Counted from the stretch's first letter, positions 11,217 to 20,649 are shown. The stretch: DNA of 64,000 nt from Buchnera aphidicola (Pentalonia nigronervosa) (GCA_014622685.1 CP061275.1:310001-374000); one strand, 5' to 3'. Notes: generated by a model not told the origin, from the letters alone. Translations and numbers: made by a program.

Positions 11217-11251
11217 TTTATATAATTCTATTTTTAATAGAATTATATAAA
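11217..11251. terminator. Bidirectional hairpin between typA and gmk
   Basis: A perfect 15-bp inverted repeat: the left arm 11217-11231 and the right arm 11237-11251 enclose the loop TTTTA. It lies in the 111-bp gap between two convergent genes, the place expected for a shared terminator. The stem is nearly all A:T, and flanking T-rich or A-rich tracts are moderate, so termination is inferred from position and symmetry. Confidence 0.6.
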
Positions 11252-11290
11252 AATATAACATATTTTATATTTTCTAAACATTTAACAACA

Positions 11291-11914
11291 TCAATATTTC
11301 AATAATTTAGAAATTAAAATGTTATGCTTATCTTGTTGTTTTAATAAACATAAATGTTCAGCAGAAATAATAGTTAATAAATTATTAATCGCTTGATTAA
11401 AATCATCGTTGATAATTAAATAATCATATTCCGAATAATGAGTCATTTCGTTTATTGCTTGTTTCATTCTATTTTGAATAATTACATTACTATCTTGTCC
11501 TCGTTTTATTAATCTTTTATAGAGTGCATCTTTAGACGGAGGCAATAAAAAAATACTTCTTGATTCCGGTATTATATGTCGAATTTGTTGCGCTCCCTGC
11601 CAATCAATATCTAAAAATACATCTTTTCCAGAAAATAACATATCTTCAATGTATTCACGTGATGTACCATAATAATGATTAAAAACTTTTGCGTATTCTA
11701 AAAAAACATTCTTTTTAATCATTATTTTAAATTCTTGATTAGATACAAAATAATAATGCTGTCCATATAGTTCACCAGGTCGTATAAAACGAGTAGTATA
11801 TGAAATAGAAACTACAACATTATGCAAAGATTTTTCTTTTAACAGTTCTTTAATTAAACTTGACTTTCCTGTTCCACTCGGAGCAGAAATAATAAATAGA
11901 ATACCTTTAGACAT
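11291..11914 (-). CDS. gmk: Guanylate kinase
   Basis: Converts GMP and ATP to GDP and ADP in nucleotide salvage and synthesis. The P-loop SAPSGTGKSSL spans residues 10-20, followed by the GMP-binding segment SYTTRFIRPGELYGQHYYFV and the FLDIDWQGAQQI motif near residue 100. The length, 207 residues, equals that of E. coli Gmk. The start ATG at 11914 gives the conserved N-terminus MSKGILFIISAPSG. It stands alone on the minus strand, with ygfZ 110 bp further upstream on the same strand. Confidence 0.96.
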   Translation of the reverse strand: MSKGILFIISAPSGTGKSSLIKELLKEKSLHNVVVSISYTTRFIRPGELYGQHYYFVSNQEFKIMIKKNVFLEYAKVFNHYYGTSREYIEDMLFSGKDVFLDIDWQGAQQIRHIIPESRSIFLLPPSKDALYKRLIKRGQDSNVIIQNRMKQAINEMTHYSEYDYLIINDDFNQAINNLLTIISAEHLCLLKQQDKHNILISKLLKY

Positions 11915-12023
11915 AATAATTTAAAATCACCAGTATATTTTTATAAAAATATAAAATGATATATCAATATTTATATTTTTTAGACATTAAAAAATTTCAG
12001 AAAAATAACATTTAAAAAAACCA

Positions 12024-12986
12024 TCAACTTTTAGGTATTAAAAAAATACTATTTAATCCACGAATACGAAATATGCTGTTTTTGTTGATCATTCCGTTTA
12101 AAACAACTTGTATCCAAATTTCTTGAAATTTTACATGGATTGCATATAGTAAAACACCAATTTTGCACCATTTATTTTTTATAAAAATTTCAACAATAGA
12201 GCCTATTTTTGGAAAAATATTACCTATACCAACTAATAAACATAAAAAACGCTTATTTAGCTTTTTAAAAAAAATTCGTGCGATCATTTCTTGTCCATAA
12301 AAACACCCTTTATGTAAACTAATACCATTAAGCTTTTCTAAATTAATTGCTTGGGGAAAAAACATTTGTGCTGATTGATTCTCAATAATAGGAAATCCTG
12401 ATTCCATATCCAACAATGTCCATTGCTTACTGTTACTAAAAAAGATTTTTTTGTCTATACTGTTTTTAAAAAAAGTAAATCGTTCTGAAGAAAAAATTAA
12501 TAAAAACCGCTCAGAAGGCTGCAAAAATCGCAATATTGATTGTTCACAGTTATGCATGACAAATTGTTTATTACTCGGAACTTTTTCAAATAAATCTAAT
12601 AAAAATAACCTCGCATTTTTTCCAGCTATACCGATCAAAAAAATTTTTTTTAATTGATTAATTTCTACATTAGAAAAGGTAGAATATTTCTTTAGCTCTT
12701 TTATTTGAATATCAGATACACTTTTTCGTTGAATATAAGCATAGCCTGTTTCATAATGAAATAAATGCATTGTACTCCATACTTTTCCGTTAAAATTACA
12801 ATGTGCACATAAAACATGGTTATTATTTGACAATAAATTTAAATCAATAGTTAATTGATTTTGTAAATACTTTTTACTATCATCTCCTGTTATATGAACT
12901 AAGGACCATTCTGTCAGTTGGATTATTGTCAACAACAATTCTTTTTGAGGATAAACAAAATGACGATCTGGTATGTATGCAAACAT
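12024..12986 (-). CDS. ygfZ: Folate-binding protein YgfZ (Fe-S cluster maintenance, tRNA modification)
   Basis: A GcvT-like folate-binding protein needed in E. coli for full activity of some Fe-S enzymes, including MiaB, which is also in this window. The family signature K-G-C-x-x-G-Q-E appears as KGCFYGQEMIARI about residue 227. The whole 320-residue chain aligns with the 326-residue E. coli protein, from LTEWSLVHITGDDSKKYLQNQ near the N-terminus to the SIFRIRG segment near the C-terminus. It lies divergently from prfB with 162 bp between the two starts. Confidence 0.93.
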   Translation of the reverse strand: MFAYIPDRHFVYPQKELLLTIIQLTEWSLVHITGDDSKKYLQNQLTIDLNLLSNNNHVLCAHCNFNGKVWSTMHLFHYETGYAYIQRKSVSDIQIKELKKYSTFSNVEINQLKKIFLIGIAGKNARLFLLDLFEKVPSNKQFVMHNCEQSILRFLQPSERFLLIFSSERFTFFKNSIDKKIFFSNSKQWTLLDMESGFPIIENQSAQMFFPQAINLEKLNGISLHKGCFYGQEMIARIFFKKLNKRFLCLLVGIGNIFPKIGSIVEIFIKNKWCKIGVLLYAIHVKFQEIWIQVVLNGMINKNSIFRIRGLNSIFLIPKS

Positions 12987-13148
12987 AATTTTTCCTATAA
13001 AATACCAATAAATTGCGTAATTTAATCAAAATACATGAATTTGTATAATGAAATATATATAATAATAAACATGTAATCGTAATTTTTTTAAATTATCAAA
13101 TATTCTTGACATCAAAATTGTATTCCACAAACACAAAAAGTACACATT

Positions 13149-14247
13149 ATGTTAGAAATCAATATCATCAATAATGAAATTATTAATTTTAAAAAACGCA
13201 TCAAAGATTTAAAGAGGTGTCTTTGACTATCATGCAAAAAAATCACGTATTTTAGAAATTGATATAGAATTATCATCACCTAAAATATGGAATATACCAA
13301 AAATTATAAAAAAACTAAATCAAGAAAAATCATTATTAAATTTAACAATTAAAACTATTCAAAATATAGAAAAAGAAATAAATGAAATAATGATTTTTTT
13401 AGATCTAGCAATAGAAACTGAAGATAATTTAATATTTCAAGATCTTATTGCCGAAATAATTCACATAAAAGAAAAAATTAAAAAAATTGAATTTTATCGT
13501 ATGTTTTCAAAAATACACGATCATTGCAATTGTTATGTAGACATACAATCTGGTTCCGGCGGTATAGAAGCGCAAGATTGGTCACAAATGCTACTTAGAA
13601 TGTATTTAAAATGGTTAAATAAAAAAGGATTTGTAACAAGTATTATCAGTGAGACCAGTGGGGGTGTTACTGGTATTAAATCTTGTACTATTAAAGTATG
13701 TGGAGCATACGCCTTTGGCTGGATGCGAACTGAAGCAGGTATACATCGTTTAATTAGAAAAAGTCCGTTTGATTCTGGAAAACGACGCCATACATCTTTT
13801 AGCTCAGTTTTTACATATCCAGAACTAGATGATAAAACTGAAATAAAAATTAATTTATCTGATCTCAGAATTGATGTATACAGAGCGTCTGGTGCAGGAG
13901 GACAACACGTAAATAGAACTGAATCTGCTGTCCGAATTACTCATATTCCTACAAACATTATTACTCAATGTCAAAATTATCGATCCCAACATAAAAATAA
14001 AGAACAAGCAATAAAACAAATGCAATCAAAATTGCATGAAATTCATATGAAAAACGAAGAAAAGAAAAAACAACAACTTGAAAAAAACAAACCAAATATT
14101 ACATGGGGCAATCAAATACGATCTTATATTTTAGATAGTTCAAAAATTAAAGATCTCAGAACAGGAATCGAAAATAATAATATTCAATCTGTTTTAAACG
14201 GCAATTTAGATGAATTTATTGAACAAAGTTTAATAATTGGGATATAA
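13149..14247 (+). CDS. prfB: Peptide chain release factor 2, with programmed +1 frameshift
   Basis: RF2 recognises UAA and UGA and releases the finished peptide. The gene is in two frames: ATG 13149 opens 25 codons ending ...K-D-L-K-R-C-L, then an in-frame TGA at 13224-13226. A +1 shift on CTT-T gives D-Y-H-A-K-K, matching E. coli RF2 (YLDYDAKK), and continues to 14247. The total of 365 residues equals the E. coli length. The codon-recognition tripeptide SPF is present in KSPFDSG and the catalytic GGQ in SGAGGQHVNRTESAVR. An apparent ATG start at 13390 in the second frame would give only a truncated protein and should not be used. lysS follows after 9 bp, as in E. coli, so the pair is probably cotranscribed. 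Confidence 0.97.
13209..13226 (+). promoter_or_regulatory. prfB: RF2 autoregulatory frameshift site
   Basis: The site reads AAAGAGGTGTCTTTGAC, an internal Shine-Dalgarno-like purine run just before CTT-TGA-C. This is the classical RF2 arrangement: slow decoding of UGA when RF2 is scarce lets the peptidyl-tRNA-Leu slip from CUU to UUU and continue in the +1 frame. The stop codon, the slippery CTT and the following C are all as in E. coli; the internal Shine-Dalgarno is slightly altered (AGAGGTG for AGGGGG). Confidence 0.93.
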
Positions 14248-14256
14248 GAAAAAATA

Positions 14257-15765
14257 ATGATAAACGATAAAAATATTAATATGACTAGAAATGATAACCA
14301 TGAAATTAACATGAGAAAGAAAAAACTAAGTAATATGAAAAAAACAGGATTTTCTTTTCCAAATAATTTTAAAAAAAACATCACTTTAAAACAAATTTAT
14401 CAAAAATTTCAAAATAAAAATTTTTCAGAATTAAAAACTTTACATGTATGCGTGTGTATTGCTGGTCGAATGATACAAAAACGAGTTATGGGGCAAGCAT
14501 CATTTATTGTAATACAAGAAATGGAAAATCAAATACAAATATATGTACAAGCAAAAAAAATAACATCAAGTTTTTACAACGAACATTTTAAACAATGGGA
14601 CGTTGGAGATATATTAGGAATTACAGGAATTCTATTTAAAACTAAAACACAAGAACTATCAGTATTTTGCACAAAATTAACAATATTAAACAAAGCATTA
14701 AAACCATTACCTAACAAATTTCATGGACTATCTAATCAAGAAATAAGATATCGACAACGATATTTAGATTTAATTAGTAACAATAAATTATATAAAGTTT
14801 TTAAACAACGTTCAATTATTATTTCAGAAATTCGAAATTTCATGGTACAAAATCAATTTTTAGAAGTAGAAACACCTATGTTACATAATATTCCAGGTGG
14901 AGCAAATGCACGTCCTTTTGTCACTTATCATAATGAAATTAATAAAGAAATGTATTTACGAATTGCACCAGAATTATATTTAAAACAATTGATTATTGGT
15001 GGATTTGAACGAATTTTTGAATTAAATAAAAACTTCCGAAATGAAGGTGTATCTGCTCGTCATAATCCAGAATTTACAATGATGGAAGCATATATTGCAT
15101 ATTCCAGTTATAAAGAAATGATGGATCTAACAGAAAATTTACTAAAAAAAATAACACAATCAATTTTTAAAAATACTATCATTAAATATAACAATAATTA
15201 TTTTGATTTTAACAAACCCTTTGACAAATTAACTATGCAAAATGCTATTTTAAAATTTAATCAAAACATTCAATTATCTGATTTAAAAAATATCGACAAA
15301 ATCAAAAAAATTGCACAATCCATGAATATTAAAATACAGCATACTTGGAAAATAGGACAAATACAAACTGAAATTTTTGAAAAGACAGTAGAAAAAAAAT
15401 TAATTCAACCAACATTCGTTACAGAATATCCAATTGCAGTTTCACCATTAGCCAAGCGAGATCATACTAACCCACATATTGCTGAAAGATTTGAATTATT
15501 TATTGCTGGATATGAAATTGGTAATGGTTTTTCAGAATTAAACGATGCAGAAGATCAAAAAAATCGATTTTTAGAACAAATTGAAATTAATGAAAAGCAA
15601 TCTCAAAAAAATATATTTTATGACAAAAATTATATAGAAGCATTAAAATATGGATTACCTCCTACATCAGGGTTAGGAATTGGAGTTGATCGATTAATTA
15701 TGATACTAACAAATCAAAATAGTATTCGTGACGTAATTTTATTCCCGACACTACGACCATTATAG
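14257..15765 (+). CDS. lysS: Lysyl-tRNA synthetase (class II)
   Basis: Charges tRNA-Lys. The N-terminal OB-fold anticodon-binding domain (about residues 55-165, with VCVCIAGRMIQKRVMGQASF) precedes the class II catalytic core: motif 2 is FRNEGVSARHNPEFTMMEAY and motif 3 is GLGIGVDRLIMILT near the C-terminus. The 502 residues compare with 505 in E. coli. The first ATG at 14257 follows prfB by 9 bp and gives a hydrophilic, poorly conserved lead-in of about 25 residues; starts at internal Met codons are possible but less economical. Confidence 0.96.
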   Translation: MINDKNINMTRNDNHEINMRKKKLSNMKKTGFSFPNNFKKNITLKQIYQKFQNKNFSELKTLHVCVCIAGRMIQKRVMGQASFIVIQEMENQIQIYVQAKKITSSFYNEHFKQWDVGDILGITGILFKTKTQELSVFCTKLTILNKALKPLPNKFHGLSNQEIRYRQRYLDLISNNKLYKVFKQRSIIISEIRNFMVQNQFLEVETPMLHNIPGGANARPFVTYHNEINKEMYLRIAPELYLKQLIIGGFERIFELNKNFRNEGVSARHNPEFTMMEAYIAYSSYKEMMDLTENLLKKITQSIFKNTIIKYNNNYFDFNKPFDKLTMQNAILKFNQNIQLSDLKNIDKIKKIAQSMNIKIQHTWKIGQIQTEIFEKTVEKKLIQPTFVTEYPIAVSPLAKRDHTNPHIAERFELFIAGYEIGNGFSELNDAEDQKNRFLEQIEINEKQSQKNIFYDKNYIEALKYGLPPTSGLGIGVDRLIMILTNQNSIRDVILFPTLRPL

Positions 15766-15870
15766 ATTTATTAAACATTTTTTATATTTTTTAGTCATCT
15801 TTTTAATTATATTATAAAAAATAATAAACACTATAAACATCTTAAAATATTTAAATAACACGAGAAAAAT

Positions 15871-17118
15871 ATGCCACAAATTTTAAATAACCAAAATAGT
15901 AATTTAAATATAAAAAATATTAAAAATTTAATTAAAAAATACCCATCTCCATTTTGGATATATGATTCTGATACTATATATCAAAAAATAAAACTACTAC
16001 AACAATTTGACATTATTCGATTTGCTCAAAAATCTTGTTCAAATATCAACATATTACAGCTAATGAGAAAAAAAAACGTTAAAGTAGACGCTGTTTCATT
16101 AGGAGAAATTGAACGTGCACTATGGTCTGGTTTTAAACCAAATACAAACGACATAATTTTTACAGCAGATGTTTTGGAAGAAAATGTATTAGATAAAATT
16201 ATTCGTTATCAAATACCAGTAAATGCTGGATCACTGGATATGTTAAAACAATTAGGAAAAATTTCTCCAGGACATCATATTTGGCTACGAATTAATCCAG
16301 GATTTGGACACGGACATAGCAAAAAAACTAATACAGGTGGAGAAAATAGTAAACACGGTATTTGGGATCCAAAATTAGCAATACCTATCATAAAAAAATA
16401 TAAATTAAAATTAATAGGATTGCATATGCATATTGGATCAGGCGTAAACTATATACACTTGAAAAAAGTATGTGAATCAATGATAAAACATGTTCGAGAA
16501 TTAAAACAAGATATCTCCTCTATTTCTGCTGGAGGAGGGCTGCCAATACCTTACCATTTTTATGAAAAACCTATTAATACAAAAAAATACTTTACACTAT
16601 GGAATTCAGCGAGAAAAAAAATATCTAATTTTATCGGAAAACATGTTACTTTAGAAATTGAACCGGGAAGATTCTTAGTTGCAGAGTCAGGTTTATTAGT
16701 CTCGCAAATACGCGCTGTAAAACAAATGGGAAACAAAAACTTTATTTTAATCAATGCTGGATTCAATGACCTAATTCGGCCAACTATGTACGGTAGTTAT
16801 CATCATATATCACTTATACCCGGAGACAATAGAAATCTTGATCAAAAAAAAACAATAGATACTATTGTTGGCGGTCCGTTATGTGAATCAGGCGATATTT
16901 TTACGCAAAATGAAAAAGGATCTATTAAAACTAGACAGTTGCCTATCGCAAAAGTTGGAGATTATCTAATTTTTCATGATACTGGCGCTTATGGTGCATC
17001 AATGTCATCAAACTATAACACAAGACCACTAATTCCAGAAATATTATTAGATAATAATACAGATCGCATTATTCGACGACAACAATCAATTGAAGAAATA
17101 CTAAAATTAGAAATATAA
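15871..17118 (+). CDS. lysA: Diaminopimelate decarboxylase
   Basis: A PLP enzyme that removes CO2 from meso-diaminopimelate to give lysine, the last step of lysine synthesis, an amino acid that Buchnera supplies to aphids. The PLP lysine is K54 in FAQKSCSN. The glycine-rich phosphate-binding loop appears as SAGGGLPIPY, and the motifs HMHIGSG, EPGRFLVAESG and GGPLCESGDIF are those of alanine-racemase-fold decarboxylases. The length of 415 fits the family (E. coli 420). The start has CACGAGAAAAAT before ATG. With asd further along the window, it shows the lysine branch is maintained. Confidence 0.97.
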   Translation: MPQILNNQNSNLNIKNIKNLIKKYPSPFWIYDSDTIYQKIKLLQQFDIIRFAQKSCSNINILQLMRKKNVKVDAVSLGEIERALWSGFKPNTNDIIFTADVLEENVLDKIIRYQIPVNAGSLDMLKQLGKISPGHHIWLRINPGFGHGHSKKTNTGGENSKHGIWDPKLAIPIIKKYKLKLIGLHMHIGSGVNYIHLKKVCESMIKHVRELKQDISSISAGGGLPIPYHFYEKPINTKKYFTLWNSARKKISNFIGKHVTLEIEPGRFLVAESGLLVSQIRAVKQMGNKNFILINAGFNDLIRPTMYGSYHHISLIPGDNRNLDQKKTIDTIVGGPLCESGDIFTQNEKGSIKTRQLPIAKVGDYLIFHDTGAYGASMSSNYNTRPLIPEILLDNNTDRIIRRQQSIEEILKLEI

Positions 17119-17180
17119 TTCTATTTTTTATAAATAATTTTTATATTCTTAAATAATTATTTAAAACGGAATACTAAAAT

Positions 17181-18022
17181 ATGTATATTCATTTTCCAAA
17201 TTTCAGTCCTATCTTTGTTTCCATTGGTTTTATATCGATTTATTGGTATGGATTAATGTACTTAATAAGTTTTACATTTATTATGTGGTACGGAAAAAAA
17301 ATTGCAATAAAAAAAAAATGAAATGGAATAAAAACGAAATTGAACAACTATTTTATTTAATTTTTTTAGGTTGTTGCATAGGTGGACGTTTAGGGTACAT
17401 AATTATTTACAATTTTTCATATTTTTCTCAAAATATACCACAAATTTTTTATATATGGAAAGGTGGTATGTCTTTTCATGGAGGATTAATAGGCGCTACT
17501 GTTACAATTTTTTACCTATCTTTAAAAAATAAAAAAAACATATTCGAGATATCTGATTTTATTACACCGTTAATACCATTCGGATTAGGAGCAGGTAGAT
17601 TAGGAAATTTTATTAACTGCGAACTGTGGGGTCGTATTGCACCAAATTTTCCATACGCAATGTTATTTCCAAATTCACAAAATCAAGATCTTCAAACAAT
17701 TATTAACCACCCACAATTAACACCATTGATAAAAAAATATGGTGTATTACCTCGTCATCCTTCACAGTTATACGAATTTTTTTTTGAAGGCGTTGTTTTA
17801 TTTTTAATAATGCATATTTTTACTCGAAAAAATAGAAAGTTAGGCAATCCAACTGGATTATTTTTAATTTGTTACGGAATTTTCAGAATTATTATAGAAT
17901 TTTTCCGAGAACCAGATCAACAAATAGGATTGTTTAAAAATATAATCACTATGGGTCAAATACTATCAATACCCATGATCATTACTGGTGTTTTTATTAT
18001 CTTAAAATCATCATACAAATAA
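17181..18022 (+). CDS. lgt: Prolipoprotein diacylglyceryl transferase, frameshifted at an A10 tract
   Basis: An inner-membrane enzyme that transfers diacylglycerol to the lipobox cysteine of lipoproteins. ATG 17181 opens MYIHFPNFSPIFVSIGFISI, a clear match to the E. coli N-terminus, but this frame ends at TGA 17319-17321 directly after ten A (17309-17318). The rest of the enzyme continues in the -1 frame from M-K-W-N-K-N-E-I-E-Q and is intact to 18022, with MSFHGGLIG and the Lgt signature GLGAGRLGNFINCELWGR. One extra A in the mRNA would join the two parts into a 280-residue protein (E. coli 291). An internal start at 17243 would produce a protein lacking the first membrane segment, so I annotate the full span. 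Rescue by poly(A) slippage is possible; decay or a sequence error is the alternative. Confidence 0.88.
17309..17318 (+). other. lgt: A10 slippage/frameshift site in lgt
   Basis: Ten A precede TGAAATGG. With eleven A the codons would be ATA-AAA-AAA-AAA-ATG-AAA-TGG and the lgt frame stays open. Confidence 0.85.
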
Positions 18023-18059
18023 AATCTATATAACAATATATTAAACTAATAAAAAAATC

Positions 18060-18817
18060 ATTAAAAATAGCCATCCAAAACAAGATTAAAGAAAAACAAG
18101 AATATCATCTACTTTTGGTTACAATATGAAATTTAATCTAAATCATGATTCTCCATTAATTAAAACAAAAATATCATATTCCATCTATCATTTATGAATT
18201 ACTATGGTTCTGCAAAGGAGACACAAACGTTAAATATTCTAATGAAAATAAAATATCAATCTGGAATCATTAGACTGATACATCTAGAAATGTAAATTCA
18301 ATTTATAGAAAATAATAGCGAAATTGATATGTATCAGAAAAAATCAAATTAATCAAAGGAGAAATACATTACAATTAATACAATACAATTCTAATTCTCC
18401 TAAAACAGTAATGTCCAGCTGGAATGTCGGTTAAATACATAATATGCCATTATCACTACGTCGTGTATTTTTCAATTTTATGTATTCATAAATACCTAAT
18501 TTGTCAGATTCATCAACGTTCTTGTAATGTATTTGTTAGATCACCATTTAACATTGCAAATTATAGAACACTCATACATATGATAGCATAAACAATATAA
18601 TCTAAAATTTAAAGAATTGTTCTGGACGGTTGACGACGTACATCTATAAAATAACCATATTGAATTAAAAAAAATGTTAATTCTTAAAACATCGCGTACT
18701 ACCAAAATTGATGATTGTCAAAAAAAAATAAAATCGTGATTTCAGTATGCTTTTGAAGATTCTAATATTATCGGATATAATCCACATCCTAATATTAAGG
18801 GTAAAATATCCATATAA
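18060..18817 (+). pseudogene. thyA: Degraded thymidylate synthase gene
   Basis: No open frame survives, but pieces of ThyA can be read across shifting frames in the correct order. GYNMKFNLNHDSPLIKTK corresponds to GHQMRFNLQDGFPLVTTK; IIYELLWF and KGDTN to IHELLWFLQGDTN; HQRSCNVFVRSPFNIANY (about 18510-18563) to the catalytic phosphate-binding region YQRSCDVFLGLPFNIASY; and EDSNIIGYNPHPNIKGKISI followed by TAA at 18815-18817 to the C-terminus. Many stops and frameshifts lie between them. It sits right after lgt, as in E. coli and other Buchnera. The loss removes the folate-dependent route from dUMP to dTMP. Confidence 0.9.
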
Positions 18818-18861
18818 AAACTTACTGCAACATTCTAAAAAAAACAAGTGACTATATAATA

Positions 18862-20181
18862 ATGAAATACATATATATAAAAACATGGGGCTGTCAGATG
18901 AATGAATATGATTCTTCGATCATAAACATGTTGCTGACTAAAACACGTAAATATTCCATTACCACCATTCCAGAACGAGCTGATATTTTTATATTAAATA
19001 CTTGCTCTATACGAGAAAAAGCTCAAGAAAAAGTTTTTCATCAATTAGGACGATGGAAAAAATTCAAAATTAAAAATCCGAAGACAATTATTGCTGTAGG
19101 AGGTTGTGTAGCTAATCAAGAAGGAAAAGATCTCCTTAAAAGAGCCAATTATGTAGATATTATTTTTGGCACGCAAACACTCCATAAACTACCAAATATG
19201 ATTGATCAAGTTCAAAAAAAACGAAATACATTAGTAGACATTAGATTTCCAAAATTAGAAAAATTTAATCATTTTATTAATTCTCAAAAAATAGGATATA
19301 GTGCAAATATTTCCATTATGGAAGGATGCAATAAATATTGTTCATTCTGTATTGTACCATATACAAGAGGGCGTGAAATCAGTCGTCCGTGCAATGATAT
19401 TATTTTTGAAATATCTGCATTATCTAAGAAAGGAGTAAGAGAAATAAACCTATTAGGTCAAAATGTTAATGCATATAAGGGTTTAAAATTTAATGGAAAA
19501 ATTTGTTATTTTGCAGAATTATTAAGATTAGTTGCAGAAATAGACGGTATCGATAGAATTCGATTTATAACAAGTCATCCGCGTGAATTTACCGATGACA
19601 TAATTGAAGTTTACAAAGATACTCCTAAACTAGTTAGTTTTTTACATCTACCAGTGCAAAGCGGATCTAACAAAATACTACAATTAATGAAGCGTGCATA
19701 CACTACTGAAGATTATAAAACTATCATTGATAAATTAAAAACTGCACGACCAAATATTCAAATTAGTTCTGATTTCATTGTTGGATTTCCTGGAGAAACT
19801 GAAATAGAATTTCAGCAAACTATGCAATTTATAAAAAATATCAATTTCGATATGAGCTTTAGCTTTATATATTCTCCTCGTCCTGGAACACCTGCCGCAA
19901 GAATCAAAGATAATATTGATATTCAAGAAAAAAAAAACCGTTTATATATTTTACAAAAACGTATTAATATACAAACAATGTCATGGAGTCGAAAAATGTT
20001 TAATAGCATACAATCTGTTTTAGTTGAGAATATTTCTAATAATAATTTAACACATTTATCTGGCCGAACTGAAAATAATAGAATTGTTACATTTCCTGGA
20101 TCACCTGATATGATCGGAAAATTTGTTCATGTAAAAATTAAAAACGTACATACTCATTCATTACAAGCAGAATTAGTTTAA
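18862..20181 (+). CDS. miaB: tRNA-2-methylthio-N6-isopentenyladenosine synthase MiaB
   Basis: A radical-SAM methylthiotransferase that adds the 2-methylthio group to i6A37 of tRNAs reading UNN codons. The auxiliary cluster cysteines are C11 (TWGCQMNEYDS), C48 (NTCSIREKAQE) and C82 (GGCVANQEG); the radical-SAM triad is C156-x3-C160-x2-C163 in GCNKYCSFCIVPYTRGRE. A C-terminal TRAM-like segment is present, and the 439 residues are slightly shorter than the 474 of E. coli. It needs YgfZ-dependent Fe-S maintenance and sulfur from cysteine. Its start is right after the thyA fossil. Confidence 0.96.
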   Translation: MKYIYIKTWGCQMNEYDSSIINMLLTKTRKYSITTIPERADIFILNTCSIREKAQEKVFHQLGRWKKFKIKNPKTIIAVGGCVANQEGKDLLKRANYVDIIFGTQTLHKLPNMIDQVQKKRNTLVDIRFPKLEKFNHFINSQKIGYSANISIMEGCNKYCSFCIVPYTRGREISRPCNDIIFEISALSKKGVREINLLGQNVNAYKGLKFNGKICYFAELLRLVAEIDGIDRIRFITSHPREFTDDIIEVYKDTPKLVSFLHLPVQSGSNKILQLMKRAYTTEDYKTIIDKLKTARPNIQISSDFIVGFPGETEIEFQQTMQFIKNINFDMSFSFIYSPRPGTPAARIKDNIDIQEKKNRLYILQKRINIQTMSWSRKMFNSIQSVLVENISNNNLTHLSGRTENNRIVTFPGSPDMIGKFVHVKIKNVHTHSLQAELV

Positions 20182-20194
20182 AAATATACAATAA

Positions 20195-20649
20195 ATGAAA
20201 AATAATATTATACATCTTCAGATTAATTGTAAGAATAAAAAACACATACCAAAAAAATCATATTTTTTAAAATGGATCAATACTATTTTAAACAAAAAAA
20301 AAACATTAATATTATCACTATTCGCATAGTTGAAGAATTAGAAATAAAAAAATTAAATTTAATGTATAGAGGGAAAAACCTAACAACAAATATTTTATCA
20401 TTTGAAATAAACAAAATGATTCAAAACCACTGTATATTACTAGGCGATCTAGTATTATGTAAAAAAATTATAGAAAAAGAATCAGAGCAATATAATAAAA
20501 CGCTAGAATCGCATTGGGCGCATATGATTATACATGGAACGCTACATTTATTAGGGTACGATCATCAAACTCATCAAGAAGCATATAAAATGGAAAAAAC
20601 AGAAAATGAAATCATGTTATTATTAAATTATCCAAAACCAAATACTTGA
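20195..20649 (+). CDS. ybeY: Endoribonuclease YbeY, frameshifted at an A10 tract
   Basis: A zinc metalloprotein for 16S rRNA 3' maturation and late 30S quality control. The zinc site H-x3-H-x5-H is intact in HGTLHLLGYDH, with YRGKNLTTNILSFE and LLGDLVLC before it. ATG 20195 opens MKNNIIHLQINCKNKKHIPK...YFLKWINTIL, matching the normal YbeY N-terminus, but ten A at 20294-20303 throw this frame onto a TAG. The rest reads in the -1 frame. A single extra A gives a 151-residue protein (E. coli 155). A start at ATG 20272 gives 125 residues in one frame but begins with sequence unrelated to YbeY. It lies 14 bp after miaB; E. coli has miaB-ybeZ-ybeY-ybeX, and ybeZ is missing here. Confidence 0.88.
20294..20303 (+). 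other. ybeY: A10 slippage/frameshift site in ybeY
   Basis: Ten A between TTTTAAAC and CATTAATATTATC. An eleventh A would read AAC-AAA-AAA-AAA-AAC-ATT and keep the conserved N-terminal half in frame with the catalytic half. Confidence 0.85.

Noticed and set aside
13390..14247. prfB starting at ATG 13390
   Set aside because: This ignores the first 105 or so residues, which are conserved and joined by the known RF2 frameshift at 13224.
17243..18022. lgt starting at 17243
   Set aside because: The first 25 codons of this frame do not resemble Lgt, whereas the other frame from 17181 matches the family N-terminus up to the A10 run.
18677..18886. 69-codon minus-strand frame before miaB
   Set aside because: It is antisense to the thyA fossil and the miaB start and has no family resemblance.
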